Below are positions 8,275 to 16,011 of a stretch of 63,495 nucleotides of DNA, in pieces. Both the position numbers and the translations under genes were made by a program. The notes under the pieces are model-generated. The model saw only the letters and a program-made list of their open reading frames with translations, was not told the DNA's origin and made no database searches. Numbering within the stretch: position 1 is the first letter of the stretch; each line of letters begins with the position of its first letter. The DNA comes from a virus, in the IMG/VR virus record IMGVR_UViG_3300049203_000046, positions 1-63,495 of that record; one strand, 5' to 3'.

Positions 8275-8691
8275 ATGAAACTCGACGAGCCAATGACCAT
8301 CGAAGCCGTGGACCTGAGCAAGGTTGGCGTTGCGCGCCTCCTCCATCCGATGTTCGGCGCGAGTAAGGTCGGCAAGTTCGTGTCCGTCCGCAAGGCTGGT
8401 GAAGGCGAGAAGACCAAGCTTGGCCTGTATCTGGGCGACCTGCCCTACCAGCTTGGCGGGCGCATTGCGGACACCGAGGAAGGCAAGACGTTGGTCATCG
8501 AACCGTTTCCGATGGGGAACCCCTGCATCTACGTGTTCGATGACAAGCAGTTCGTCTACGGCTTCGAGAGCTGGTGGGGCGAGATCCGTGATCCCGATCA
8601 CCTGCGCGAGATCACGGACGGCGACATCGAGAACGTCTGGTACGTCCAGGCGCTCAAGCAGCTGAGCGAGAAGGAGGCGGCCAGCGAATAG
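8275..8691 (+). CDS. hypothetical protein
   Basis: A 138-residue soluble protein; ATG 8275 follows CACACGAAAGGAAAGCATC, a full version of the leader. It contains a beta-rich segment (LGLYLGDLPYQLGGRIADT), an aromatic core (FVYGFESWWGEI) and a helical tail. I know no family. Neighbours at 7625 and 8742 have the same type of leader and are likely expressed with it. Confidence 0.75.
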   Translation: MKLDEPMTIEAVDLSKVGVARLLHPMFGASKVGKFVSVRKAGEGEKTKLGLYLGDLPYQLGGRIADTEEGKTLVIEPFPMGNPCIYVFDDKQFVYGFESWWGEIRDPDHLREITDGDIENVWYVQALKQLSEKEAASE

Positions 8692-8741
8692 CTGGCCAAC
8701 TCCACCACACCACAACACACGACACGAGAAGGAATTTGGAA

Positions 8742-9467
8742 ATGACGGACAAGGTTGAAGCTCACCGCGAGTCGATCATGCAGCAGCAGGCCACATGGTT
8801 TGGCGAGCACTTCATGCCGGCGCTGACCGATGCTGCGACGAGGACGGACGGCGTCGACATCGATGACATTGTGGCCGACCCGGCGTTCGAGGATATCGGG
8901 AAGCTGGCCAAGACAGTCTGGTCCTATTGCCGGGACACGCTGCCGACGCAGGAGTCTGGCCAGTTCACGCCGATGATCCATGCGAACACGGATGCTGGCG
9001 ACGTGCTGATCGTCATGCCCGAGATGGCTGATGATAACGCGGACCTGAGGCGCTTCGCTCGTGAAGTCATGGCCCCGGCGGTCCTGAAGAAGATCGAGGC
9101 GAAGGCGGCGCTCGTGGCCACCGAGGTCTGGTACATCGAGCAGAAGATGCAGCCGGGCATGAAGCTGGAGGCGACGACGGCTGACGAGGCCAGGGCGGAG
9201 GTCTCCAAGACAATGTCGGTCCCCGTGCGAGAAGACGACCGGCGCAAGTCGGCGATCATGGCCATGGTCTTGACGCCGATGACAGAGCTGCTGATGACGT
9301 TCACGATCAACGAGGGAGACGGCCGCAAACTGAGCCCGGTGCCGACGATCATCGTGGCCAAGAACAAGGGCGCGATGCTGCCGCTCATGCGCTCACACTG
9401 GTATTCGGACGAGACGCCGGACCTGCCAGACTCAATGATGACAGGCGTCGGGGAGGCTGCGGAATAA
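8742..9467 (+). CDS. hypothetical protein
   Basis: A 241-residue protein; ATG 8742 lies after CACGAGAAGGAATTTGGAA. It is alpha/beta, acidic overall, with no cysteine cluster or membrane segment. A conserved-looking core reads GDVLIVMPEMADDNADLRRF, with a second near MLPLMRSHWYSDE. No family is recognised. The stop TAA shares its last base with the next ATG at 9467. Confidence 0.75.
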   Translation: MTDKVEAHRESIMQQQATWFGEHFMPALTDAATRTDGVDIDDIVADPAFEDIGKLAKTVWSYCRDTLPTQESGQFTPMIHANTDAGDVLIVMPEMADDNADLRRFAREVMAPAVLKKIEAKAALVATEVWYIEQKMQPGMKLEATTADEARAEVSKTMSVPVREDDRRKSAIMAMVLTPMTELLMTFTINEGDGRKLSPVPTIIVAKNKGAMLPLMRSHWYSDETPDLPDSMMTGVGEAAE

Positions 9468-9877
9468 TGGGTGAAACCGTAGCCAAGGCTCCGTGCGCGT
9501 CCTGCCCGTACAGGCGGGACGTTCCCTCGGGAGTGTGGCACAGGAGCGAGTACGAGAAGCTGCTGCGGTTTGATGGCGACATCGTCGAGCAAGCGGTACA
9601 GGGCGGCATCGCCCTGTTCGACTGCCACCAGCAGGATGGAAATCTTTGTGCGGGCTGGATCGCTGCGCATGGAGCGGAGAACCTGTTGGCTTGTCGGCTG
9701 CACGCTGACGATCTGGACCCGAAGGTGTGGGATTATAAGAGCCCCGTCCCCGTGTTCGGTAGTGGCCAAGAGGCGCATGACCATGGCGTTCGAGATATCG
9801 AAGAGCCTGGCGAAGAGGCGGAGCGGACGATCAGTCGGCTTCGCAGGAAGCAGGAGCGGCGAGCAAAGACCCGCTGA
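9467..9877 (+). CDS. DUF6283-like cysteine motif protein
   Basis: A 136-residue protein whose ATG overlaps the previous stop by one base. It carries the pattern CASCPYRRDVPSGVWH at residues 10-25, then FDCHQ and CAGWIAAHG, which I recognise as the DUF6283 type found in phages and actinobacteria. The cysteines and histidines probably bind a metal, but the function is unknown. The C-terminal 40 residues are charged. It is the last gene of the rightward unit, and a strong terminator follows. Confidence 0.75.
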   Translation: MGETVAKAPCASCPYRRDVPSGVWHRSEYEKLLRFDGDIVEQAVQGGIALFDCHQQDGNLCAGWIAAHGAENLLACRLHADDLDPKVWDYKSPVPVFGSGQEAHDHGVRDIEEPGEEAERTISRLRRKQERRAKTR

Positions 9878-9884
9878 AACGAAG

Positions 9885-9914
9885 AGCCCCGCGTGCGAGC
9901 GCGGGGCTTTTTTT
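9885..9914 (+). terminator. strong rho-independent terminator
   Basis: AGCCCCGCG (9885-9893) pairs perfectly with CGCGGGGCT (9900-9908) around a six-base loop, followed by seven T's. It ends the rightward unit and faces the leftward genes starting at 9940. Confidence 0.95.
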
Positions 9915-9939
9915 GTGCCTGCATATAACACAGATGTGA

Positions 9940-10185
9940 TTATGAGGGAGGCGTCGGCTTGTAGGTGGCGAAGCTGTCGTGCTCGACGATGGGCTCCGGT
10001 TCAGCGCCGAGGCTGGCGAAGATGCTGGGCAGGACTTCGGGGTTGATGTTGGCCAATACCGTGATGTCGGATTGGGTGTTGGGGTCGATGACGCCAATGA
10101 AGAAGAGCGCGTCCTTCGGGAGCGAGGCGCGCATGATCTGGGCTAGTTCCTTCTTCTGGTCTTCGGTCAGGGCTGGGTTAGGCAT
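9940..10185 (-). CDS. hypothetical protein
   Basis: An 81-residue acidic protein (MPNPALTEDQKKELAQIMRA). It overlaps the upstream zinc-finger gene by eight bases and is therefore coupled to it. It is mixed alpha/beta with a Pro-rich tail. No family is recognised. Confidence 0.65.
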   Translation of the reverse strand: MPNPALTEDQKKELAQIMRASLPKDALFFIGVIDPNTQSDITVLANINPEVLPSIFASLGAEPEPIVEHDSFATYKPTPPS

Positions 10186-10660
10186 TCTCGTCTTCCTTCA
10201 CTTGCTGGACGAATTTTTCGATGGATCGGTAGGTTTCCATGGACAGGAGCCGCCACGCTTCTCGGCATTGTTCGAGCGTGAAGTCGCCAACGTGGGCGGC
10301 TTCATCGAGCCCCATCGTGTAGGTCAGGAACCTGTAGACGGTGGAGCGGCCATCGCGCTTGTTCGGTGCTGCGGCCCACAAGGGATCGAGCATATCGTTG
10401 TGAAGCTTCATGCGGGCTTGGCGCGTCTCGCGATTGGCGGCGTAGCCTAGCGGGATATCCGTGCCGTCGTGGCAGCCGACATAGGTGTCCTCACATAGAG
10501 GGCAGGCGTGAAAAATTCTGGAACCGTATCGGTCGCGGGAAGTTTGGGAGCGGTAAATCTCGGCTCCGGTTTTTTTGACGCAGGTCGAGCCGCAATGGAG
10601 GCAGCTGGTCGTCTCCTTGCGTCGGCCGTAGGGGATCTTTCCTCGGGCTGAGGTGTGCAT
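10178..10660 (-). CDS. zinc-finger-containing protein (DUF3268 type)
   Basis: A 160-residue protein. An N-terminal zinc ribbon uses CLHCGSTC and, about 30 residues later, CPLCEDTYVGCHDGTDIPLG, followed by a helical part ending HVGDFTLEQCREAW. This is the pattern of the phage and prophage zinc-finger-containing domain formerly called DUF3268. The role is unknown. The ATG at 10660 is preceded by GCACGACACACCA, part of the phage leader, and by a TTGACA promoter overlapped by an operator. Confidence 0.75.
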   Translation of the reverse strand: MHTSARGKIPYGRRKETTSCLHCGSTCVKKTGAEIYRSQTSRDRYGSRIFHACPLCEDTYVGCHDGTDIPLGYAANRETRQARMKLHNDMLDPLWAAAPNKRDGRSTVYRFLTYTMGLDEAAHVGDFTLEQCREAWRLLSMETYRSIEKFVQQVKEDENA

Positions 10661-10686
10661 GGGAATGTCTCGCTGGTGTGTCGTGC

Positions 10687-10723
10687 GGGTGATATCATGT
10701 CACCCTGAGGAACACATTGTCAA
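10687..10723 (-). promoter_or_regulatory. promoter with TGTCACC-type operator
   Basis: On the minus strand, TTGACA (10718-10723) is followed after 18 bases by CATGAT. The spacer and -10 region are covered by the operator. Two overlapping readings exist: the palindrome GGGTGA/TCACCC at 10687-10705 and the 21-mer TGTCACC-N7-ACACATT at 10698-10718. A protein bound here would block the zinc-finger gene promoter. Confidence 0.7.
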
Positions 10724-10744
10724 GCGAGCACATTGGTGTGTGCT

Positions 10745-10782
10745 GAAATAGAAAGAGCCGGTCGGTTCCCCCCGCCGGCTCT
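10745..10782 (-). terminator. rho-independent terminator, leftward
   Basis: AGAGCCGG (10754-10761) pairs with CCGGCTCT (10775-10782). Read leftward, the stem is followed by TTTCTATTT at 10745-10753. It sits directly after the leftward gene ending at 10818. Confidence 0.75.
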
Positions 10783-10817
10783 CCCCCTGAAAAGGCTTCG
10801 TGTCGAATTTCGTGCAG

Positions 10818-11006
10818 TTACTGCGCGTTTTCGAACGCCTTTTTGACCCCTTCCAGGTACTTAATTGCGTCGCCGATTATAGCGTCGTGGATCTCTCCGA
10901 CCGCCGCGCGCTCACGGGCAAAAGCGATAATGTTATCAAGGGATTGCAAAGCAGAAGCGACGGTGTCCGGTGTCGTTGCGGAATGGGTGTTGCTGGTGTT
11001 GTGCAT
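10818..11006 (-). CDS. small hypothetical protein
   Basis: A 62-residue protein if ATG 11006 is used; AGGA lies nine bases upstream, and a longer frame from 11063 is less likely. The N-terminus (MHNTSNTHSATTPDTV) comes from CA-rich DNA resembling the leader. The rest is helical (LQSLDNIIAFARERAAVG). It sits next to the attP core, so an excisionase-like role is possible, but no HTH is evident. Confidence 0.55.
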   Translation of the reverse strand: MHNTSNTHSATTPDTVASALQSLDNIIAFARERAAVGEIHDAIIGDAIKYLEGVKKAFENAQ

Positions 11007-11129
11007 CGTTCGAAAATCCTGTGCAGGTTTTCGTGCAGAAAGCTGGTCGAGCAGCCAAAGCACGACTGGCCCTCAGGGCCATTGGTTGTGTACTTGGGAT
11101 ATCGAGACGGTGTTGTTGGTGTGAACCTG

Positions 11130-11177
11130 TGGTGCTGCGGAGTGGGATTGAACCACCGACCTCACCCTTACCAAGGG
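11130..11177 (-). other. attP core: 3' part of a tRNA-Thr(GGT) gene
   Basis: Read on the minus strand, 11177 to 11130 matches a tRNA 3' half. It has anticodon loop TTGGTAA (anticodon GGT, Thr), then GGGTGAGGTC, a T arm GGTGG-TTCAATC-CCACT, an acceptor strand CCGCAGC, A, and CCA. The sequence 5' of it does not form a D arm, so this is not a complete tRNA. It lies 100 bases from the integrase stop. Tyrosine integrases commonly use tRNA 3' ends, so I infer attP and a host tRNA-Thr gene as attB. Confidence 0.8.
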
Positions 11178-11277
11178 AATTTTTGCTCCTGTTATCAGGG
11201 GCTTAACTCCCTCTCGGTCCCCCCAACAACGCCGCCCCGAGCAGGCGACGTTGGTGGTTAGTCTATATACCTCCGGG

Positions 11278-12330
11278 TTATGCGATCTTCTCGACGGCTT
11301 GGCGACGTTTATCAGCTCCGACGATGGCGTAGGTGGCCAGCATCCGCTTGTCGACGTGTCCGAGCAGGTTGGTGATGATGATGTCTGGCACGTCCTTGTC
11401 AAGGAGGTTTGTGCCGAAGGTGCGGCGCGCGTCGTGCGGCGTCAGGTTGGGGAGGCCCGCCGCCTCCACAAGATCTGCGAACACTTTGTTGACGAGGCCG
11501 GGAGTATCGAGCGGCAAGCCGGTCCGAGAGAAGAACACACGGTGATGGTCTTTTGGTTTGCGCAGCGCGCGCATGGCCGTGAGGATCGGCTTGAGCGTTG
11601 AGTTGACCGGGATATGCCGTTCGATCACGGTGCCGCGTGCGCCTTTCTTTGAGCGAAGCACGACGACGTCCGGTTGGCCATCCTGATCGAGGAGGATGTC
11701 GCCCCAGGTCAGCATGCACATTTCGGAACGTCGTGCTCCCGTGGCGAACAGAAAGTTCAGGTGCGGCACGAACCATGGATGAAGATCCTCGCAGGCATCC
11801 ATCACCTTGGCCTTCTCGTCATCGTTAAACTTCGTATCCTTCGGAGGATTGTTCTGAGGCTTAGCGATGCGCAGCGGCTGAAGGTTCATGCCGATGCGGA
11901 GAAAGTTCAGAAAGCCTTGGATCGCATTGATCTCGCGCCGGATCGTGGACCCACCTAGACCGGGACGTTGGCAGAATTTTGTCACGTCGATTGGCATGAC
12001 GTCGACCACACAGAGGTCTGCGTGCTTGGCCACGAAGGCATCGACATAGCTGGCTGTTGTTGCCCCTACTTCCTTTGGCCGGCCGTAGTAGAGCTTCGCC
12101 CCATCTTTGACCGTGAGGCTGGAGGCGCGGTCACGCTCCTTGCGGCCGCCGGTTTTCTTTTCGACTGAGGTTTCGAGCAGCTCACGCTCGATATTCTTCA
12201 GCGCCTTCTTGGCCAAAGTCTTAGCCGATGGCCCGCACCCTGTTGAGCGATTTACGCGTACCCCGTTGACGCTTCCCACAGCGTAATAGCGTGCGCCGGT
12301 CGCTCCCTCGACAAGCTTCAGCTTCAACAT
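11278..12330 (-). CDS. int: tyrosine recombinase integrase
   Basis: A 350-residue site-specific recombinase that should integrate the phage at a host tRNA-Thr gene. Residues 1-70 are a basic N-terminal arm-binding region, and about 72-160 a core-binding SAM-like domain. The catalytic domain has Arg200 in TGARRSE, Lys228/229 in LRSKKG, His299 and Arg302 in PHDARRT, His325 in LLGH and the nucleophile Tyr334 in ATYAIV. All key residues are present and the length is normal. It starts two bases after the stop of the LuxR-type gene, so the pair is one operon. The attP core is immediately downstream. Confidence 0.95.
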   Translation of the reverse strand: MLKLKLVEGATGARYYAVGSVNGVRVNRSTGCGPSAKTLAKKALKNIERELLETSVEKKTGGRKERDRASSLTVKDGAKLYYGRPKEVGATTASYVDAFVAKHADLCVVDVMPIDVTKFCQRPGLGGSTIRREINAIQGFLNFLRIGMNLQPLRIAKPQNNPPKDTKFNDDEKAKVMDACEDLHPWFVPHLNFLFATGARRSEMCMLTWGDILLDQDGQPDVVVLRSKKGARGTVIERHIPVNSTLKPILTAMRALRKPKDHHRVFFSRTGLPLDTPGLVNKVFADLVEAAGLPNLTPHDARRTFGTNLLDKDVPDIIITNLLGHVDKRMLATYAIVGADKRRQAVEKIA

Positions 12331-12332
12331 GG

Positions 12333-12770
12333 TTAGTTACTCCTACTAGTTACAAGATCATTGACAGGGTCATCCTGTCGGTACTCGCTATCCCAGCTCT
12401 TCGGCAGACCGCCGGACGCTTCCAAGTAATCGTCGTCGGAAATGCGCGCCAGAACTGGTGCGTAGGAAGTTATAACCGCAGCCCTACGGGGTGCTGCAAG
12501 CTTCTTTCTAATTATGACTGTGTGCGTCTTGATCGTATCAGGCGCAACCTTTAGTCGCTTGGCAATCTCCTCATTCGATGCGTCTCGGCACAGCATTTGT
12601 AGGATGGCGTGCTGTTTTGTGGTGAACTGAGACATGTAAACGATATCGGACGAGAGCGATGAACCTTGGGCAGGCGAGAAATTGCCTGACGGTCGGGCGA
12701 GTATCATGTCTATCTTGGCTTCTATACGCGCCAAGGTAGAACGAAACTCTTGGTCGGTAGCTGTAGGCAT
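12333..12770 (-). CDS. LuxR-type HTH regulator upstream of integrase
   Basis: A 145-residue protein; GGGAG lies at the right distance before ATG 12770. Residues 1-45 are a short charged N-terminus. Residues of about 50-100 (FTTKQHAILQMLCRDASNEE through the recognition helix DTIKTHTVIIRKKL) are a GerE/LuxR helix-turn-helix. There is no receiver or autoinducer domain. It overlaps nothing but is two bases from int, so it probably controls integration or the lysogeny decision. A perfect TGTCACC palindrome sits 29 bases upstream, so the operon is itself likely repressed by the phage regulator. Confidence 0.8.
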   Translation of the reverse strand: MPTATDQEFRSTLARIEAKIDMILARPSGNFSPAQGSSLSSDIVYMSQFTTKQHAILQMLCRDASNEEIAKRLKVAPDTIKTHTVIIRKKLAAPRRAAVITSYAPVLARISDDDYLEASGGLPKSWDSEYRQDDPVNDLVTSRSN

Positions 12771-12798
12771 ACGCGGTAACTCCCTTCTTGGTCAAAAC

Positions 12799-12819
12799 TG
12801 TCACCAGTGGTGACACATT
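12799..12819. promoter_or_regulatory. TGTCACC-type operator, perfect palindrome
   Basis: TGTCACC-AGT-GGTGACA at 12799-12815 is a perfect inverted repeat. Extended to 12819 it has the form TGTCACC-N7-ACACATT, shared with 10698-10718 and 18626-18646. The flank AAAAC at 12794 is also shared with 18621. It lies upstream of the LuxR-int operon. Confidence 0.75.
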
Positions 12820-12916
12820 GGCCTATAACCGTCAAGAGGCTATCAGCTACTCCATTGGTGGAGAGGTAAGCCTCGCGTTGGCTTCAAGTTGTCAGCGCGA
12901 TTTGACACTAGTCATG

Positions 12917-12975
12917 GTACGATTTCGTACTCGGACGTCCGACCAAAAAAAGATGTCGCATGGTTAATGCGACAT
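12917..12975 (-). terminator. leftward terminator with adjoining palindromes
   Basis: Read leftward, ATGTCGCAT (12967-12975) pairs with ATGCGACAT (12953-12961), a perfect nine-bp stem, followed at once by CTTTTTTT. This should stop the leftward lysis-region transcript before the int operon. Beyond it lie a 12-bp palindrome TCGGACGTCCGA (12931-12942) and a small hairpin GTACG-ATTT-CGTAC (12917-12930). Confidence 0.85.
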
Positions 12976-13011
12976 TAGCAATTCCTAAAATCTTGGGAGT
13001 GAGGACTAGGA

Positions 13012-13035
13012 GAACGGTACGAAAGCGTACCGTTC
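13012..13035. other. perfect ten-bp hairpin
   Basis: GAACGGTACG (13012-13021) and CGTACCGTTC (13026-13035) pair perfectly around AAAG, just after the stop of the leftward gene at 13040. No T-run follows in either direction; it may protect the 3' end of the transcript or act with the terminator at 12944-12975. Confidence 0.6.
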
Positions 13036-13039
13036 GTTG

Positions 13040-13270
13040 TCAGTTTTTGGGACGGCCGATCTTTGTGCTTGCCTTGATCCGGCCATAGATCGCGCCGGCA
13101 TCGAACAGGAACGACACGAAAAGCGGCATCGCAGCCGAAAGATTGTCAATAGCCACCTTCACCTGCTCGTCCTCAACATCGATTGCGATGAAGAGCGACA
13201 AGAGCTTGAGCGCGATGTTGAAGAGGACCATCCAGAATGTGGTCGAGGCGAAGATCGATTTCGTTTCCAT
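13040..13270 (-). CDS. holin candidate
   Basis: A 76-residue membrane protein. I chose ATG 13270 over 13276 because AAGGAG is eight bases before it. It starts METKSIFASTTFWMVLFNIA, a form common in small phage holins. It has two hydrophobic segments, about residues 12-32 and 48-63, separated by a short charged loop. The tail is basic (YGRIKASTKIGRPKN). It lies downstream of the lysin gene in the same leftward unit, supporting a lysis role. The call rests on size, topology and context. Confidence 0.6.
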   Translation of the reverse strand: METKSIFASTTFWMVLFNIALKLLSLFIAIDVEDEQVKVAIDNLSAAMPLFVSFLFDAGAIYGRIKASTKIGRPKN

Positions 13271-13282
13271 GGCCATGGCTCC

Positions 13283-13705
13283 TTATACCGGCGACTCTAG
13301 GCGCGGCCCTTCACCCGGTCGTCCTGACATCGGCGCGGCGTCGAACATGTAGCCATGGGCTGGGTCGACCTTGATGGCCAAGATCGGGGAGGACGGCACC
13401 TCGTTGACCACCTCAGCACCGAGCAGGTCGACGAAGAATTGGTTGGCCCCAGGCTTCATACCAATGATGAGTTCGGACGGCTTGATGGGCATGGGCAGCG
13501 GGTTCATGTACCAGACGGGGATGTTGACGCCTTCACGCTGGAAGAGCGCGCGCATGAACTTGCCGAACTCGATATAGGCCGGGGCCAGCATCGAGATCAC
13601 TTCGTGCTTGCGCATGTCGGGGCGCGCTCCGAAGTCGTCGTAGACGACAGGCATGGCCAAGAGACGGTCTTGGATGAGGGCGGGGTCGTATAGGAGTTTT
13701 GTCAT
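13283..13705 (-). CDS. hypothetical protein of the lysis block
   Basis: A 140-residue soluble protein. Its ATG overlaps the lysin stop in ATGA, so the genes are coupled; the longer frame to 13813 has no support. It reads MTKLLYDPALIQDRLLAMPV and contains a Pro-rich segment (YMNPLPMPIKPSELIIGM). No family is recognised. Its place between lysin and holin candidate suggests a lysis-related or virion role, unproven. Confidence 0.65.
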   Translation of the reverse strand: MTKLLYDPALIQDRLLAMPVVYDDFGARPDMRKHEVISMLAPAYIEFGKFMRALFQREGVNIPVWYMNPLPMPIKPSELIIGMKPGANQFFVDLLGAEVVNEVPSSPILAIKVDPAHGYMFDAAPMSGRPGEGPRLESPV

Positions 13706-14991
13706 GAGGGGGTGAAACCACGACGGATTTGATCGGCGGACAAGCCGGGGCGGAAGCCACGCTGGACGAGAACGGCCATGACCTCGGGAGGTAGCTTGGT
13801 CCAGCCGCCCCAATTGGTATCGGGGTTGAAGGACTTCGGCACGGCGGAGCGCATGTCAGCGTGGATATGAGTGGGGTAGTAGCCGAAAGCGTTGAAGCCG
13901 TTGCCCGCCAGGGCATCGACCAGCTTGGCGATCTCTTCCTGCGACATGCCGGCGGTCGAGATGTCTGAGGCGTCGCCGTGGGTATGACGAGACTCCTTGG
14001 CCACAGTGATGCGGTTCGGATCGCCGCTGTTGCGGATACGATCCTGGTGCGCTTGCGAGCGGTAGCCAGATGAGATGGTGATGTCGCGGCCGAGCTGATT
14101 GGCTGCGAGGGTCAGTGCCTCACGGGCCTGCGGCTGGATGCCATCAATGTTGACGTGATCGCCGGCCGGCTTGATGCCGAACTGGAGCGTCGTCGAGGCG
14201 GCTTGCAGAGAAGTGTCCTTGCCAAGGGGAACGGCCTTGTCGGGCACGCTGGACGGGTCAGGGCGGAAGGAAGAGGACAGCTCTGTCTGAGTGGGCATGC
14301 TGACGTCCGTCGAGCCCCCGAGGGGGGCGTAGGCGGACTGATAGGAGAGAGGGCTTCTTTTCCGAGAGAGGATCTCACCTGCCCTGATCATGCCAAGGCC
14401 AGTGAAGCTCACGCCGGGGTCGTCGTACATCGTCTGAGCCTGGCGCATCTGCGCGACCTGCTGCTCGTCGAGGGACTGCGCTGGCTGTTGGCCAGGGGGA
14501 GGAGGTTGAATGGCGGCTGTGACGTTGGGCGTCTGGCCGTAGAGCTGGCCGGCATAGTCGAGGCGCTTGTCAATGTGATTGAGCTTCGGGTTCTTCGAGG
14601 CTCGTTCGTAGTGGGCCATGAAGTTCTGCGCGGCCGAGTGCGGATCGCGAGCGCCGAGGATGGCGTCGCGGTTCTTGGCCGCCTGCACGTCGGCATATTG
14701 GGAGTCTGGGTTCAGCTCTTCGAGAACGAAGTCCAGCTGCGCGTTGAGATCGGTCGGCGAGCGATTGGTCGACTTGGCGAACTCTTCGAAGTTGTCTTTG
14801 CGGCCATGGCGGAGCTGTTGCACATAGTGGGCTGAGCCTTTGTCGCCACGCTGGTCGCCGGAGATCACGCTCGGGCTGAAGTTGCCAGACTCGATGGCCA
14901 AGTTCGCGACGATGCCAGCGGCCACCTCGGGCGAGAGGCCCTTGCTCAGGTAATACTGGTATGCGTAAAGCGCGCGATCATTGACCTGCAT
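13702..14991 (-). CDS. two-domain muralytic enzyme: tail-lysozyme-like plus M15-like peptidase
   Basis: A 429-residue protein. Residues 1-155 resemble the phage tail lysozyme family: YYLSKGLSPEVAAGIVANL, then ESG at 34-36 with candidate catalytic Glu34. A Pro/Gln-rich linker spans about 160-190. The C-terminal domain (about 275-390) has the M15/VanY-type zinc site, His336 and Asp343 in SRHTHGDASD and His377 in THIHAD. It should cut both glycan and peptide bonds of peptidoglycan. It has no signal peptide, so release needs a holin. Virion association is also possible because of the tail-lysozyme domain. Confidence 0.8.
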   Translation of the reverse strand: MQVNDRALYAYQYYLSKGLSPEVAAGIVANLAIESGNFSPSVISGDQRGDKGSAHYVQQLRHGRKDNFEEFAKSTNRSPTDLNAQLDFVLEELNPDSQYADVQAAKNRDAILGARDPHSAAQNFMAHYERASKNPKLNHIDKRLDYAGQLYGQTPNVTAAIQPPPPGQQPAQSLDEQQVAQMRQAQTMYDDPGVSFTGLGMIRAGEILSRKRSPLSYQSAYAPLGGSTDVSMPTQTELSSSFRPDPSSVPDKAVPLGKDTSLQAASTTLQFGIKPAGDHVNIDGIQPQAREALTLAANQLGRDITISSGYRSQAHQDRIRNSGDPNRITVAKESRHTHGDASDISTAGMSQEEIAKLVDALAGNGFNAFGYYPTHIHADMRSAVPKSFNPDTNWGGWTKLPPEVMAVLVQRGFRPGLSADQIRRGFTPS

Positions 14992-15000
14992 GTTGACACC

Positions 15001-15210
15001 TTAGCCGTGAAACCACTTCCCGATGCTGACCCTGATCTGATCCCAGGCGACGAGCGCGCCGGCCACTGAGAGAAGGATCCACATCGCTATCCGACCGAGG
15101 ATCCCCATCACCTGCCAGACCTGATAGGCTCTGGCCATTTGGCGTAGAGCTTCGCGCTCCTCCTTGCTGAAGTTTGCGTTCTGCTCTGGCTCGATGCTCG
15201 GGTCTGGCAT
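15001..15210 (-). CDS. small membrane protein, second holin candidate
   Basis: A 69-residue protein; the leader CCACGACAGGAATACTTCGAA precedes ATG 15210. The N-terminal half is charged (SKEEREALRQMARAY). One or two closely spaced hydrophobic segments follow (WQVMGILGRIAMWILLSVAGALVAW), then a basic tail. It sits just upstream of the two-domain lysin, so it may be a holin, pinholin or antiholin. Confidence 0.6.
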   Translation of the reverse strand: MPDPSIEPEQNANFSKEEREALRQMARAYQVWQVMGILGRIAMWILLSVAGALVAWDQIRVSIGKWFHG

Positions 15211-15272
15211 TTCGAAGTATTCCTGTCGTGGTGGCGTGGGCCAAATCCATGTTGAATGGATAGGGCTCAGGA

Positions 15273-15668
15273 CTACTGACGGTCGTCCGCTTTGAAGCCG
15301 TGAAACCTCAGGAAGGCGTCGTAGATCTCAAGAAAGTCGTCGAACCGCATGGCCACGGTCGAGTGGCCAATGGACTGGCGAGACTGTCGATGGATCACCA
15401 CTGGCAGATTGTCGCCGGTCGCATTGCGGACGGCCTGCTCCATGAACTCGTTGAGGGTGAAGCGTTCGGTCCTCTTGGCTTCGATGGCCAACCGAGGTGC
15501 GCCGAAAATGTCCGAGGATCCTTTAGACTGGTCGAAGGCTTGAGCACCGGCAACGCCACGGGCGACCTCGATGCCGATCTTGTCTTTGAGGTGAGCGACG
15601 ATCTCGCGCTCGTAACGGAGGCCCTTCTCGCGGACGCCCTTAGGGGTGATGCGGCGCTTAGTAGTCAT
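15273..15668 (-). CDS. PD-(D/E)XK nuclease, Holliday-junction-resolvase-like
   Basis: A 131-residue protein from ATG 15668, overlapping the upstream gene by eleven bases; the frame extension to 15779 is out-of-frame sequence of that gene. The pattern KGLRYEREIVAHL, then SSDIFGA and AIEAKR about 15 residues on, fits a PD-(D/E)XK fold with Glu, Asp, Glu-x-Lys. The following FTLNEFMEQAV helix also occurs in small phage resolvase-like nucleases. It probably resolves branched DNA before packaging. Confidence 0.7.
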   Translation of the reverse strand: MTTKRRITPKGVREKGLRYEREIVAHLKDKIGIEVARGVAGAQAFDQSKGSSDIFGAPRLAIEAKRTERFTLNEFMEQAVRNATGDNLPVVIHRQSRQSIGHSTVAMRFDDFLEIYDAFLRFHGFKADDRQ

Positions 15669-15996
15669 AGACGAGCCGCCTGCACTTGTCGCACATGTAT
15701 TGGTTGACGGGCCTGGACTTGGTGTCCTTGCAGCGCATGCACGGGCGCTTCCAGCGCTTCGCCTGAATGGTCGGCACATACTTGGCCCCGACCGGCTCGA
15801 TCAATCCGAGCCTTGCTGCGCGCCGCCTGATCGAGTCCTCGCATAGGGTGACGCCAGCTTCTCGAAGCTTGGCGATGATGGGCTTGATGGAGTTCTTCGG
15901 ACGCCGTCGAGCTGACCCGATGTCGGGCGGCACCGTCTTGAAGAGATTGATCATCAGATCTTCTTGCTCATCTGTGAGCGCAAGCTTCTTCGGCAT
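15658..15996 (-). CDS. zinc-ribbon DNA-binding protein
   Basis: A 112-residue basic protein. The N-terminal part is helical with an HTH-like segment (VTLCEDSIRRRAARLGLI). The C-terminus has a four-cysteine ribbon, CMRCKDTKSRPVNQYMCDKC. It is probably a DNA-binding regulator or nuclease partner and is coupled to the nuclease gene at 15273. The promoter region carries two TCACC half-sites at 16012-16046. Confidence 0.65.
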   Translation of the reverse strand: MPKKLALTDEQEDLMINLFKTVPPDIGSARRRPKNSIKPIIAKLREAGVTLCEDSIRRRAARLGLIEPVGAKYVPTIQAKRWKRPCMRCKDTKSRPVNQYMCDKCRRLVYDY

Positions 15997-16011
15997 GGCC
16001 GTCCCCCGGTC

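Noticed and set aside
11130-11228. Complete tRNA gene near the integrase
   Set aside because: T arm, anticodon loop and CCA are present, but the 5' half forms no D arm and the acceptor has a mismatch; it is an attP copy of a tRNA 3' end.
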